A stretch of 20,049 bases of DNA from a virus, in IMG/VR virus record IMGVR_UViG_3300008448_000884, positions 1 through 20,049 of that record; one strand, given 5' to 3'. The notes under the pieces are model-generated. The model saw only the letters and a list, made by a program, of their open reading frames with translations. It was not told the DNA's origin and did no database searches. Position 1 is the stretch's first letter. Each line of letters opens with the position of its first letter. Below, one piece after another: positions 1 through 9,008 of the stretch. The position numbers and the translations under genes are program-made.

Positions 1-2133
1 ATCTAAAGTTCCATTTGTAGAGGGAAGAACATTAGAATTAATTCTGGAAGTAAAGGTTACTGTATCTGTAGTGGCGTCTCCTAAAATTACATTACCATTA
101 AATGTAGAAATTCCAGAAACAATCAAATTATCATCAATTGTTGTGGTTCCACCGGCAGAATCAATGGTTAGATTTCCTGTAGAAGTATCAATTTCATTAT
201 CGCCAGAAATACCTATTTGGATATTATCAATTGTTGCTCCACCATTGGCATCAAGCAATCCATCAAATGTGCTGACACCAATTACTCTTAAATTTCTAGT
301 AGTCGTAAGTCCGGTTACGCCTAATGTTGCTATGGTTGTAATCCCAGTAACATTTAAGTCTTTTGTTGAAACTATTCCCGTGAAGTATCCATTTCTGGTA
401 AAAAGTTCATCATAGAAAATATCATCACTTACATACAAATCACCCTTAACATATAAATCTCCACCTGTTGTTGTAATTCCACCAGCAGAAGCAAGAGTAG
501 TTACTCCTACGACATTTAGTTGCCCACCAACATTAAGATTTTTTTCAATTCCAACACCACCTTCGGTGACAATTGAACCACTATCCTTATTTGCAGATTC
601 TGTTGAGTCGTTTATATAAATTGCATCATTAATTTGAGTTGTTCCGGCACTTGAGTCTAATATAAGATTTCCAACATTTGAACTAATCGTATTTCCATCA
701 AGTTTAATATTGTCAAATGTGCCGACTCCAGTAACATTTAAGTTATTAATATTGGCTTGAGAGCTAAAGGTTCCTACTCCGGATACATTCAGATTTTGAG
801 TACCAATTCTTGTAACATCAATTTCGCCGCCATTTATATCAACTGTTGTAAAAGTTGATAATCCAGTAGCATTTAATCTATTCAGAGTAGTTGATTGATA
901 AACCTGAAGATTTTGAGTTGTAGTAAGTCCAGTAACTCCTAAATCACTATTGATATTAACTTTTTGCAAGAATGTTGAAATGCCAGTTACATATAAGTCA
1001 CTTACGTTAAGTTCCCCAACAAACTTTCTTGCGGTTACAATACCCGTAAAGTATGCGCTTGTGCCAGTAACAAAACCAACTGTCGTAATTCCAGTAACTT
1101 GAAGATTTTGTGTTTGAATTCTAGTAACATCAACCTCTCCCGCATTAATATCAGCACTTGCAAGGGTTGATATTCCGGATGCATACAGATTTTGAGTGGT
1201 TGTTAGTCCAGATACTACAAGAGTTCCAATTGTCGCTATTCCAGTTACAGTAAGATTATCAATAGAAGTTCCGCCTTTAAAACTAGATATTCCTAAAACA
1301 TCTAGTAAGACTTTTGGTTGAGTGCTCCCAATACCAATACGATTATTAATATCATCAAATACAAAATTTGAGGCACCATCAACTAATCCAGCAGAATTAT
1401 GAAACTGAACTTGTTGATATGTTCCGCCTGCTCCTGCTCTAAGTGTAGATTGATTTACCCAGATTAATCCACCAAAATTATTTTTAACTAAAATTTCAGC
1501 ATCATTTCCCGGATTATTATTATAATCATAGATTGTTCCTGTAAGTCTAAGGTCTCCTTGAAGGTGAAGTTCTTGTGTTGGATTTGCGGTTCCTATACCA
1601 ATCAATCCTGTTGGTTTTATTGTAAAAAATGTTCCGCTGGTTCCAACGTTTAATCCAATACCGATGGTTAGAATTCCAACAGAACTATTAAAGACCAAAC
1701 CAGAAGATGTTGCAAAATCATTTAATTCTTTAAATAATACACTTCCCTCATTTCCTGGCGGTGACACGGTTATTGTGACTCCAATTCCAGGAGACCCGTC
1801 AAAATTTAAATAGCCCTGTGCAGTAATAGCATTTCCCTTAAAATTAAGTTGACTAATACTACTGATTCCGCCGGGAGGAGTTATAATACCTTCTTCATAA
1901 ACAGTAATTGCCCCAGGAATCAATCCTCCACCAACAGGAATCCAATATCTTTCTCCCGGTCTTTCAAGAAGAGATATGACCTGATATTGAGTTCCTACCG
2001 GAATTATTTCTCCCGGCACAGCAGGATCGCCAAGATTTGGTTCTGCCTGATTTAGACCAATATAACTATACCTATCATCAGAAAGTTCAGATTGAGGAGT
2101 TCTTTTAACTCTATTAGTAAGATATCTTGGCAT
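1..2133 (-). CDS. Fibre-like virion structural protein with GIST-type repeats, 3' truncated by window edge
   Basis: The reading frame opens with ATG at 2133 and stays open to base 1, giving 711 codons with no stop in the window, so the C-terminus is missing. The start lies 5 bases after the stop of the upstream 222-aa gene, in the same late block. After about 290 residues of glycine- and proline-rich N-terminal sequence the protein becomes a string of short beta-type units ending in motifs such as VTGIST, VSGLTT and VTGVGT. I read about sixteen of these between roughly 1260 and 80. A longer unit containing EVDVTRIQTQNL is repeated as EIDVTRIGTQNL about 310 bases further on. A TEGGVGIEKNLNVGG stretch resembles a module I associate with cyanophage structural proteins. 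Such repeats suit an elongated, probably trimeric, fibre or baseplate appendage. The role in host contact is inferred. Confidence 0.75.
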   Translation of the reverse strand, partial: MPRYLTNRVKRTPQSELSDDRYSYIGLNQAEPNLGDPAVPGEIIPVGTQYQVISLLERPGERYWIPVGGGLIPGAITVYEEGIITPPGGISSISQLNFKGNAITAQGYLNFDGSPGIGVTITVSPPGNEGSVLFKELNDFATSSGLVFNSSVGILTIGIGLNVGTSGTFFTIKPTGLIGIGTANPTQELHLQGDLRLTGTIYDYNNNPGNDAEILVKNNFGGLIWVNQSTLRAGAGGTYQQVQFHNSAGLVDGASNFVFDDINNRIGIGSTQPKVLLDVLGISSFKGGTSIDNLTVTGIATIGTLVVSGLTTTQNLYASGISTLASADINAGEVDVTRIQTQNLQVTGITTVGFVTGTSAYFTGIVTARKFVGELNVSDLYVTGISTFLQKVNINSDLGVTGLTTTQNLQVYQSTTLNRLNATGLSTFTTVDINGGEIDVTRIGTQNLNVSGVGTFSSQANINNLNVTGVGTFDNIKLDGNTISSNVGNLILDSSAGTTQINDAIYINDSTESANKDSGSIVTEGGVGIEKNLNVGGQLNVVGVTTLASAGGITTTGGDLYVKGDLYVSDDIFYDELFTRNGYFTGIVSTKDLNVTGITTIATLGVTGLTTTRNLRVIGVSTFDGLLDANGGATIDNIQIGISGDNEIDTSTGNLTIDSAGGTTTIDDNLIVSGISTFNGNVILGDATTDTVTFTSRINSNVLPSTNGTLD

Positions 2134-2138
2134 TACAA

Positions 2139-2807
2139 TTATACTGTTGAGTTTTCTAGTACACTACAAATAAATTCCATTTGTAGTGGTCCCACTTTCC
2201 CACCGCTTACATAAGTATGAGCAATTCCCACCACAATTCCCGAATTTGTCACAAACGTTTTAGAAGTGCCAACACTTCCAATAATAGAATCAATAGTAAA
2301 AGATTGTTGAGGTGTTGGAAAAATAGTGGTCGTTATTCCACTTCCTTGGGTACAGGTGAATGCAAGACCACTCATAGTTACTTCATCACCAACATTAAAA
2401 TTATGCGTAGTAAGTGTGGTGACAGTTGTAATACCACTTGTATTATCATAAAGACAATTAGTAACAGTAACAATACCTGCCTGAGTTCCTTCTATAACAA
2501 TTGAGTCCGATATTAAGGCGGTTCTTTCTAAAACTAATCTGCCGTCAATAATGATTAAAGAATCATTTGGTGGAATTTCGGCATCTTTTACAATTCTATT
2601 ATTTCTAGTATTTCCCGTTGTTTTAGACGCAACACTCTTCCTTCTATGAGTAAATGTAACAGTTGGATATGTATTCACACCTACATTTGAAACTTGTGCA
2701 TAAAGTAAAATTGCAGAAACTCCTACAGGAGTTGTATATACCGTCTGTTCTCCCGGTGCGACTGGAACTGCAATTGTTAAAAACTTATTAAGTGGTGCTA
2801 CTGCCAT
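2139..2807 (-). CDS. Virion structural protein (222 aa) with an inserted HTYVSGG module
   Basis: Complete 222-aa frame with ATG at 2807, 4 bases after the stop of the 1194-aa gene. A GAGATAAT stretch upstream is at best a weak ribosome site, so coupling to the upstream gene is likely. Residues 1-110 form a beta-rich domain (PVGVSAILLYAQVSNVG, then FTHRRKSV, then ERTALISDSIVIEG) of a kind I recall from small head or tail decoration proteins in marine T4-like phages, but I cannot name it. Residues about 113-203 hold a separate module, with TTHNFNVGDEV near its start and HTYVSGG at its end, apparently inserted before the last strand (LQMEFICSVLENS). Its setting between two large structural genes supports a virion role. 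The exact location in the particle is unknown. Confidence 0.7.
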   Translation of the reverse strand: MAVAPLNKFLTIAVPVAPGEQTVYTTPVGVSAILLYAQVSNVGVNTYPTVTFTHRRKSVASKTTGNTRNNRIVKDAEIPPNDSLIIIDGRLVLERTALISDSIVIEGTQAGIVTVTNCLYDNTSGITTVTTLTTHNFNVGDEVTMSGLAFTCTQGSGITTTIFPTPQQSFTIDSIIGSVGTSKTFVTNSGIVVGIAHTYVSGGKVGPLQMEFICSVLENSTV

Positions 2808-2811
2808 CGTA

Positions 2812-5800
2812 TTATCTCAACGCAAGTATTAAAGGTGTAACTTCTGCTTGTATTGCTCTACTAAAATCTCTTCCTCTGATTGAAGAAGTTGTTTGGTCAA
2901 TTTGAATTCCTTCTCCAATATCAAAATTACCTTTTTGGTCTGTACTAGTAAATGGAATTTGAGCGCCTTCGCGGGCAACAACTTCGTTTGCCTTAATTGG
3001 AACCGCACCCTTAAGAGGTGTTGCTGTATTTATATCTGTTCCCGTACCGATATACTCAAATGAATGTGAACTTGTCAGAATTCTGCTAATTCTTCTTAAT
3101 TCAATATCATCATCATCAAATAACTCATAAGGAATAAACTCATTAAAAGTAACTGTTGTAATTCCAGTTGGAGATGTTGGTGGAGTAGCCGCAGATACTG
3201 TGAAGTAAATAGGGCTCATTATGGCAGTTGCAAGACCGGTATTACCCTCAATGTCTACAACGATATTTTGAGATGCCAAATAATTTCTACCAGTACTCAC
3301 AACATCTATTGCCGTAATTTCTCCGGCATCATTAATTGTAGGACTTACTTCGGCAATAATAGATTGAGGACCTTTTGGTTGAACTGTTCCATCGGCATCA
3401 CGAATAATTATATTTGGTGGAGAAACTGCACTAAATCCAGAACCCCCATTTAAAACTTGAATGGACCCTAGTTCTCTTAAAGGTTGGGTAATGACTCCGG
3501 ACCCCACGGCATCTGGATAATTATCAAGGTTAATTTTAAACCAAAGGGATTGTCCATCATAAGGTCTTCTTGGAAGATTAGATGCATCAAATACAGAAGT
3601 AAGAGTTATTGTATCAACTTCAGGAATACTGTCCCCCAAAACTTTACCGGTGAACTCTGTTGAACCAAGACCAACGGCAACTAATCCAAAATTACCAAAT
3701 GAGGAGTTAGAGTTTGTAAGGTCACAAGAACCTCCAGTATCTGCATAAATTGCGATATCGCAGTTAATCGTAAAGATAGAAACCAACTGAGCATATCCAT
3801 TATTTGTAATTGATACGCCAATACCCGCCTCATTATATTGTGTGAAAGAATCACAAACCATGCATTTTAAATCATTACCAATTGTAGAGGCAGTTGCATG
3901 ATCGCCATTAATTTTCATACCAATACTTTTTGTCATGAAGTTGGTACAGTTTCTGACGTATGGACTTCTCCACCTTCCGGTCGGACCTTCAGTTGCTGGT
4001 CCTGGTGCAATATATCCAGAAACTGCATAATCTGAGGGGTTTGTTGGTGGGAATGCCAAGGCACCACACCCAGTATGATCTACAGTTATATCTTTACCCG
4101 CAAAGTTTAGGTTTTCAATTAAACATCCTCTTCTTACATGAAAAACATCTTTATTTGGATTATTAGGAACAATTGTTACTAGTCTTAAATCTTGACCAGA
4201 AATTGTGACATCTGTGCGAAGACCAATCGGATTATTTTCATAGTAAACGCCAGAACGAATCATAACAGTGTCGCCAGGTTCTGCCTCTGCGGCAGCAGAA
4301 CCAATAGTTAATTTAGCAGATCCTTCGGTTCTTCCATTATTATCATCATTTCCATACTTAGAAACATAAATGATATTCTTGGAATCTGCTCCGGCAGGTG
4401 CCCATACTATCTTTCCATCAGGATATGTGGTTCTGGGAGAAGCAGAAGGTCCGCCATTAATAATTGTGGTTACAATTCCTGCACAGACAGTAATTGCAGA
4501 GACAACATTAGAGCATCCATTAATATTTGTATTAGATCCTACAACAGAATCATCCTCTAAAGTTAAATCTTTAATTTGAGGAAAACTAGATCCTACGCTC
4601 TGATATGACTTTGGAAGGGTTGCATTATTAATTACATATCTTGCAATTTGTGCCGCTGTTGTAATGGCGACAATTGTAGCATCTTTTACCGAGTATCCAT
4701 TAGTATCCGTGGTATTAATATGTACTAATGTATTTCCATTATAATAAGATAGTCCGGCACCAACAGACCTGGAGTTTCCTCCTCTTGTAATATCATAGGT
4801 AATTGCCTTTAGAATATCTTTAATATCATCTTTACAATTTACGGGATCTGTAGTAACGCCCAAGGAATTGACTATATTGAAAGGTGGATTTTTATAATCA
4901 GTACTTGTTAAAAATCCAATTGCCTCATTTGCAATAAAATTAAGATTAAGTCTGATGAGATTTGCAGCATCAAAAAATCTACCACCTATAATACCTCCCG
5001 ATGTATCAACTCCAACGGTAGTTAAAACATTTCTTGGAACTTGATATTGTTCTGACCTAAATCCGACATTTTCATTAGTATCATATATTGCCGATCCATC
5101 AAAGAAAATATCCTTTTCTTTGAATTGAATATCCCTTTCCGGAACAGTTGTGCCAAATCCAACGGATCCAATTCCTGTTGTTGTAATAACCGTGCCAGCA
5201 ATTCCAACTTGGAGAGTAGTATTAAGTGTTGTGGCACTATCAACATTTAATGTTCCGTCAACATCTAAATTTGCCTGAACATTTACTAAATCAGTTGCAG
5301 CATCAAGATTTAAGTCTCCAGATGCAGTATCAATAGTATTATTATTAGCACCATCGGCAATTCTAATCTCTCCAATATGTGCATCGGAAAATGGCAGTGA
5401 AGGAGTTCCTAGATATGCTCCTTCATCAGCGGCGGGCACAATACCAACATCAACGGTTACTAGTCCTCTTAATCTTGAAGTTAAATCAACATCTAGAGTA
5501 TTATTAAGTGTAGTTTCGCCATCAACATTTAAAGTTAAATCAAAATCAACTGCATCAGTAACATGAAGGGTTCCGGTAATGTCTAAAGTTGATGTTGGAT
5601 TGTTATTTTGTATTCCAACACTCGTCATTCTATAGATATTGCCACCAGACGTAAATCCCCAAAGATCTTGGGATTGTATATCTGCTATAAATGTAGGATT
5701 ACTTGGATTTAAAATGGGAATAATTGTGTCTGTCCCTACTCCAAGACTGTTAATTTGTTTAAAGTTTAATGTCGTAAAGGATTGTGCTATTCCTGTTGTT

Positions 5801-6396
5801 GGAATATAAACTCCTTCGTCTTGAATAAAAATACCCTCAGTAAAACTTGGTTCAAAGGCAACCCAACGAATTCCATCTTCATCCCTACTTAAATAAAACC
5901 CATTTCCTCCAGGAGAATTTACTGAGTCGTAAATAAATTCATCAACTTTAATACTTCCAAGAATATCTAATTTTTGTTCCGGAAAAACACTATTAATTCC
6001 TACATTACCACTAAAACTACTAGCAGATATAACTGTGCTGCCAATACCTACCCCAAAATATTCAGAAACATTAAGTCTTCTGGCAAATAAATCTTGATTT
6101 GTTATGACATTCCCATTAAATGTAGAAATTCCTGAAAATAAAGAATTTCCTAAAGAATTAAATTGCCGAAGAACTGTTAATTCCTGTGCGATTAATACAT
6201 CACCAATCTCAACACTATTATTAAAAACTACTGGACCATTAAATGTTGCACTACCATTTATTTCAACATCGCCAAATATTTCCTTGGTCTTTGATTCAAA
6301 TTCATAATAAAGAGTTCCATAAATGTAAACGTCCTTGAAGAACTTAGCATCTTCATTAAAATATGCTTGTTGTCCGATTACATTAATATTGGACAT
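2812..6396 (-). CDS. Large multi-module virion structural protein with a parallel beta-helix (pectin-lyase-like) domain
   Basis: Complete 1194-aa frame, ATG at 6396, one base after the stop of the spike gene. Modules in order: residues 1-150, beta repeats including SGISTFNG at 88-95, shared with the fibre-like gene at the left edge; residues 260-420, further repeats rich in LNVDG and TLDV; residues 510-640, a conserved-looking globular part (NCKDDIKDILKAITYD); residues about 674-915, a right-handed beta-helix resembling pectin-lyase-like folds (IIYVSKYGNDDNNGRT, PGDTVMIRSGVYYENN, then repeated short strands); residues about 976-1050, an NGGSGF/GEITAI module also found in gp5; residues 1110-1194, a conserved-looking tail (SSHSFEYIGTGT, FTSTDQKGNFDIGEG). 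No catalytic residues of a polysaccharide lyase can be assigned. A baseplate-periphery or fibre protein, possibly taking the place of T4 gp10-type wedge parts, is inferred. Confidence 0.75.
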   Translation of the reverse strand: MSNINVIGQQAYFNEDAKFFKDVYIYGTLYYEFESKTKEIFGDVEINGSATFNGPVVFNNSVEIGDVLIAQELTVLRQFNSLGNSLFSGISTFNGNVITNQDLFARRLNVSEYFGVGIGSTVISASSFSGNVGINSVFPEQKLDILGSIKVDEFIYDSVNSPGGNGFYLSRDEDGIRWVAFEPSFTEGIFIQDEGVYIPTTGIAQSFTTLNFKQINSLGVGTDTIIPILNPSNPTFIADIQSQDLWGFTSGGNIYRMTSVGIQNNNPTSTLDITGTLHVTDAVDFDLTLNVDGETTLNNTLDVDLTSRLRGLVTVDVGIVPAADEGAYLGTPSLPFSDAHIGEIRIADGANNNTIDTASGDLNLDAATDLVNVQANLDVDGTLNVDSATTLNTTLQVGIAGTVITTTGIGSVGFGTTVPERDIQFKEKDIFFDGSAIYDTNENVGFRSEQYQVPRNVLTTVGVDTSGGIIGGRFFDAANLIRLNLNFIANEAIGFLTSTDYKNPPFNIVNSLGVTTDPVNCKDDIKDILKAITYDITRGGNSRSVGAGLSYYNGNTLVHINTTDTNGYSVKDATIVAITTAAQIARYVINNATLPKSYQSVGSSFPQIKDLTLEDDSVVGSNTNINGCSNVVSAITVCAGIVTTIINGGPSASPRTTYPDGKIVWAPAGADSKNIIYVSKYGNDDNNGRTEGSAKLTIGSAAAEAEPGDTVMIRSGVYYENNPIGLRTDVTISGQDLRLVTIVPNNPNKDVFHVRRGCLIENLNFAGKDITVDHTGCGALAFPPTNPSDYAVSGYIAPGPATEGPTGRWRSPYVRNCTNFMTKSIGMKINGDHATASTIGNDLKCMVCDSFTQYNEAGIGVSITNNGYAQLVSIFTINCDIAIYADTGGSCDLTNSNSSFGNFGLVAVGLGSTEFTGKVLGDSIPEVDTITLTSVFDASNLPRRPYDGQSLWFKINLDNYPDAVGSGVITQPLRELGSIQVLNGGSGFSAVSPPNIIIRDADGTVQPKGPQSIIAEVSPTINDAGEITAIDVVSTGRNYLASQNIVVDIEGNTGLATAIMSPIYFTVSAATPPTSPTGITTVTFNEFIPYELFDDDDIELRRISRILTSSHSFEYIGTGTDINTATPLKGAVPIKANEVVAREGAQIPFTSTDQKGNFDIGEGIQIDQTTSSIRGRDFSRAIQAEVTPLILALR

Positions 6397-6397
6397 T

Positions 6398-6964
6398 TTA
6401 TAGACCTATAATTGAAGTTACACTAGGATTGAAAGCTACATCAAGAACATCTGCACCCACAAATGTTCCGGCAAAGACTTGAGCACCCCAACTAGTATTT
6501 TTAGGAGCTAGATTTCCGGTTAGTGCATCACAATCTGCCTTATTTGCTTTGAGTAAGATTCTTCCCGAACCAGAATCTAATGTAATATTTCTTCCCGCTT
6601 TAATGTCTACGTCTTCATCTGCATCAATCATAATATTTTGAGCGCGAATTCTTACTCTTCCATTTTTTTCTGCAGTTATACAAACATCTCCATTTCTTCC
6701 ACTGATAATAATATCTACACCATTTGATTCGCTTTTTTGCCCGGCAATAATTTCTATTGAGCGATCATTGTATATTCTATAATTACCACCTTCGGTTAAT
6801 CCAGTAAGACATACATCATTATTATTAGTTACGGCATAAAGATTATAAACCTCAGTTCCATTACAACCCATTTGTGGGTTGTTCATATCTATTCTGAACT
6901 TTGGTCCAAAACTTGTTAAACTTCTACCCTGCCAGTTTTGTTTATCAAAAGGTCTTTCTGCCAT
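6398..6964 (-). CDS. Separate tail spike needle protein with gp5C-like octad beta-helix
   Basis: Complete 188-aa frame, ATG at 6964, one base after the gp5 stop. Residues about 61-141 show an eight-residue periodicity with alternating hydrophobic residues. Consecutive units read GRVRIRAQ, NIMIDADE, DVDIKAGR, NITLDSGS and GRILLKAN. This is the pattern of the intertwined triple-stranded beta-helix that forms the C-terminal needle of T4 gp5 and of VgrG spikes. The N-terminal 45 residues and the C-terminal 40 (from about GNLAPKNTSW) are of unknown fold. The T4 gp5 needle is the C-terminal part of a longer chain, whereas here it is a free gene directly behind the gp5 OB-fold gene. The product probably trimerises and docks under gp5. 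A PAAR-like tip is not evident. Confidence 0.7.
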   Translation of the reverse strand: MAERPFDKQNWQGRSLTSFGPKFRIDMNNPQMGCNGTEVYNLYAVTNNNDVCLTGLTEGGNYRIYNDRSIEIIAGQKSESNGVDIIISGRNGDVCITAEKNGRVRIRAQNIMIDADEDVDIKAGRNITLDSGSGRILLKANKADCDALTGNLAPKNTSWGAQVFAGTFVGADVLDVAFNPSVTSIIGL

Positions 6965-6965
6965 T

Positions 6966-9008
6966 TTATGTTACACAATCGATTACTTGTTTTACTTCAC
7001 CTTGGAACTCTGCCGGTAATATATCCAGTAAAGGTCTTAATATGGCACCAGAACCAGTATCAGATTTAATTACAATTACTGGAAGATCATTAACAATAAC
7101 TCTAGTATTTATTGGTTGAGCATTAATAATAGCTCCCTCAAATATTTCAATAGAGTATTCATTGCCAAATTGATCTGTTGCCGTGTCTTCACCGATATAA
7201 TTTTGACCTGAATTTTGAATAAGAATCTTACTGATAATATAATTTCTGGCAATTAATGACTGTGTTTGATTCTCGGTTGAACTATTAATTACAGTATCTG
7301 CGGTTGTAAATGCAGAGTTGTCATACAAATCTCCTGTTGGATAATTTTCACCCTCGGATACAATATAAATTGAATCTACTTCTCCGGCATCATTAATAGT
7401 TGCTCTGGCAACGGCACCGTATCCTTGATTGCAATTGTCCATAATTTCCACAAACGGTGGGAATCTATATCCAGAACCTCCATTTGTTACTTTCGCACCA
7501 ATAATACTTCCCGTTAAACCAACAACTGCACCAATTAATGGTATTGCGGTTGCTCCTGTTCCGCCACCGCCAAAAATACTAATTGCAGGAGCACCGCAAA
7601 ATAGTGGTGGTCCAGTATAACAACCGCCAATTTGATTTGGAATATTGTTTATTGCGCCAAATATATCCGCAACTCCTGAGACTCCACCTAATATATCACC
7701 AGAATTTGCTATAGCATTGGTAGTATTTGCATTTGCTAAAATTTCATCAAAACTAGGTGCTGGTGCATTTGCAGGTCCACAACCAATTATCCATTCATCA
7801 ACAATACCATCAGATTTTCCTTTACTCTGATTACAATCAAATAATCCAACAAGACCTTTAATTGAATCAACACTATTACGCAAAAATCCATCAACACTGA
7901 ATGATGGTACGAATTTTAAAATTGCCTGAATTCCTCCGAGTGCCGTACTTAGTCCACTTGATATTTTGCCAACAATATCATTAACTAGTGCTCCCGTAAA
8001 CTGATTTGCGGCACAGGTTACAAAATTTTGAACATTATCAACCACAGAATTAAGTATTTCTTTTATGAGACCGCCAAGACCACTGATTATTGCACCGGCA
8101 ACACAAGGCATCGCTCCTTCTACTGCCTTTATTGGATTAACCATCGCAGTTTGTGCGGCGACACCAGCAAGATGAGCTACTGCCGGATTTTGAGTTGCTG
8201 CCAGAACTATATTATAAACTGATTGATAAAGTAACCGAAGACCATTATTTAAAATTGGAATCATACCTTTATATAATCCATTAACCATATTACCAACAAG
8301 ACCATTTGTAATTGCCTGTATCTTATCAGTTACACGATTAATTTCATTTGAGATATTTGTAAATATTGCCGGTGCCTTAATCTTATTCAGTAAATTACCA
8401 ACCTCTGTAGATATTTTACCAATAATAGTATTATTTACAGTATTTCCAAGTTGAATTTTATCACCAATTGCACTAAAAGATGAGATTTCATCATCAGCAA
8501 TTGCTTCTGCTTGCTGCGGTGAGACACCTCTTGTGGACTTTTGTGATTTTGCATTCTGCTCAAGTGATTGATCCGGTTTTAAAGTTCCATTTGGTTTTGC
8601 AATCTTACTAGTATATCCGGTGAACGGTTGAAAAGGACCAACATAATCTGCAGAGGGAACTTGAGAAGTTCTACCAAAACATCCCATAATAACTGGAATC
8701 TGAGCATTATCACCATCTAAAAAGAATCCAAATACAGTATCGCCGGGAGATACTTTTATAGTAGTTGCATTATTTCCCGCTCCAGTTCCTGAAGTTGTTG
8801 GTAATAAGCACTGTGCCCAGGGTAAATCTTCATTAGGAAGTTCTACGGTATTATAAGGATGATATCCCATAATACGAACCTTAAATCTATTTCCCCATCC
8901 AGCTCCATTAATTTGCCCACCGTGAGCAGATTCTGGTGGTATTTGCCCTACCCACCAACGAAAACCATCTCTTCCTAGAAAATTACTTTTGAGTAAAGAT
9001 TCTTCCAT
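6966..9008 (-). CDS. gp5: Baseplate hub protein gp5-like (OB-fold, no lysozyme domain seen)
   Basis: Complete 680-aa frame, ATG at 9008 immediately after the stop of the gp27-like gene. Residues about 15-115 match the N-terminal OB-fold of T4 gp5: FRWWVGQIPP, then RFKVRIMGYHP, LPWAQCLLP, a GDTVFGFFLDG turn and IPVIMGCFG. This domain sits on the gp27 trimer in the hub. After a hydrophilic linker (135-165) comes a long alanine- and glycine-rich region with amphipathic helices (180-400). I find no T4-lysozyme-type catalytic region and no terminal octad repeat. The latter lies in the next gene. Residues about 503-557 form an NGGSGY module (GAKVTNGGSGYRFPP to GEVDSIYIVSEGENY), with a weaker second copy near 592. 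The same module occurs in the 1194-aa protein. T4 gp5 is 575 aa, so this is longer despite lacking the enzyme domain. Confidence 0.8.
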   Translation of the reverse strand: MEESLLKSNFLGRDGFRWWVGQIPPESAHGGQINGAGWGNRFKVRIMGYHPYNTVELPNEDLPWAQCLLPTTSGTGAGNNATTIKVSPGDTVFGFFLDGDNAQIPVIMGCFGRTSQVPSADYVGPFQPFTGYTSKIAKPNGTLKPDQSLEQNAKSQKSTRGVSPQQAEAIADDEISSFSAIGDKIQLGNTVNNTIIGKISTEVGNLLNKIKAPAIFTNISNEINRVTDKIQAITNGLVGNMVNGLYKGMIPILNNGLRLLYQSVYNIVLAATQNPAVAHLAGVAAQTAMVNPIKAVEGAMPCVAGAIISGLGGLIKEILNSVVDNVQNFVTCAANQFTGALVNDIVGKISSGLSTALGGIQAILKFVPSFSVDGFLRNSVDSIKGLVGLFDCNQSKGKSDGIVDEWIIGCGPANAPAPSFDEILANANTTNAIANSGDILGGVSGVADIFGAINNIPNQIGGCYTGPPLFCGAPAISIFGGGGTGATAIPLIGAVVGLTGSIIGAKVTNGGSGYRFPPFVEIMDNCNQGYGAVARATINDAGEVDSIYIVSEGENYPTGDLYDNSAFTTADTVINSSTENQTQSLIARNYIISKILIQNSGQNYIGEDTATDQFGNEYSIEIFEGAIINAQPINTRVIVNDLPVIVIKSDTGSGAILRPLLDILPAEFQGEVKQVIDCVT

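Noticed and set aside
71-415. Plus-strand frame of 114 codons
   Set aside because: It is the antisense of the GIST repeats. The repetitive coding sequence makes its complement open, and the hydrophobic Val/Pro-rich product matches nothing known.
3027-3034. Exact TATAAATA on the minus strand inside the 1194-aa gene, about 220 bases before the 222-aa gene
   Set aside because: It encodes part of the conserved GTDINTATP string, and a few such 8-mers are expected by chance in AT-rich DNA. There is no intergenic gap or leader to support it.
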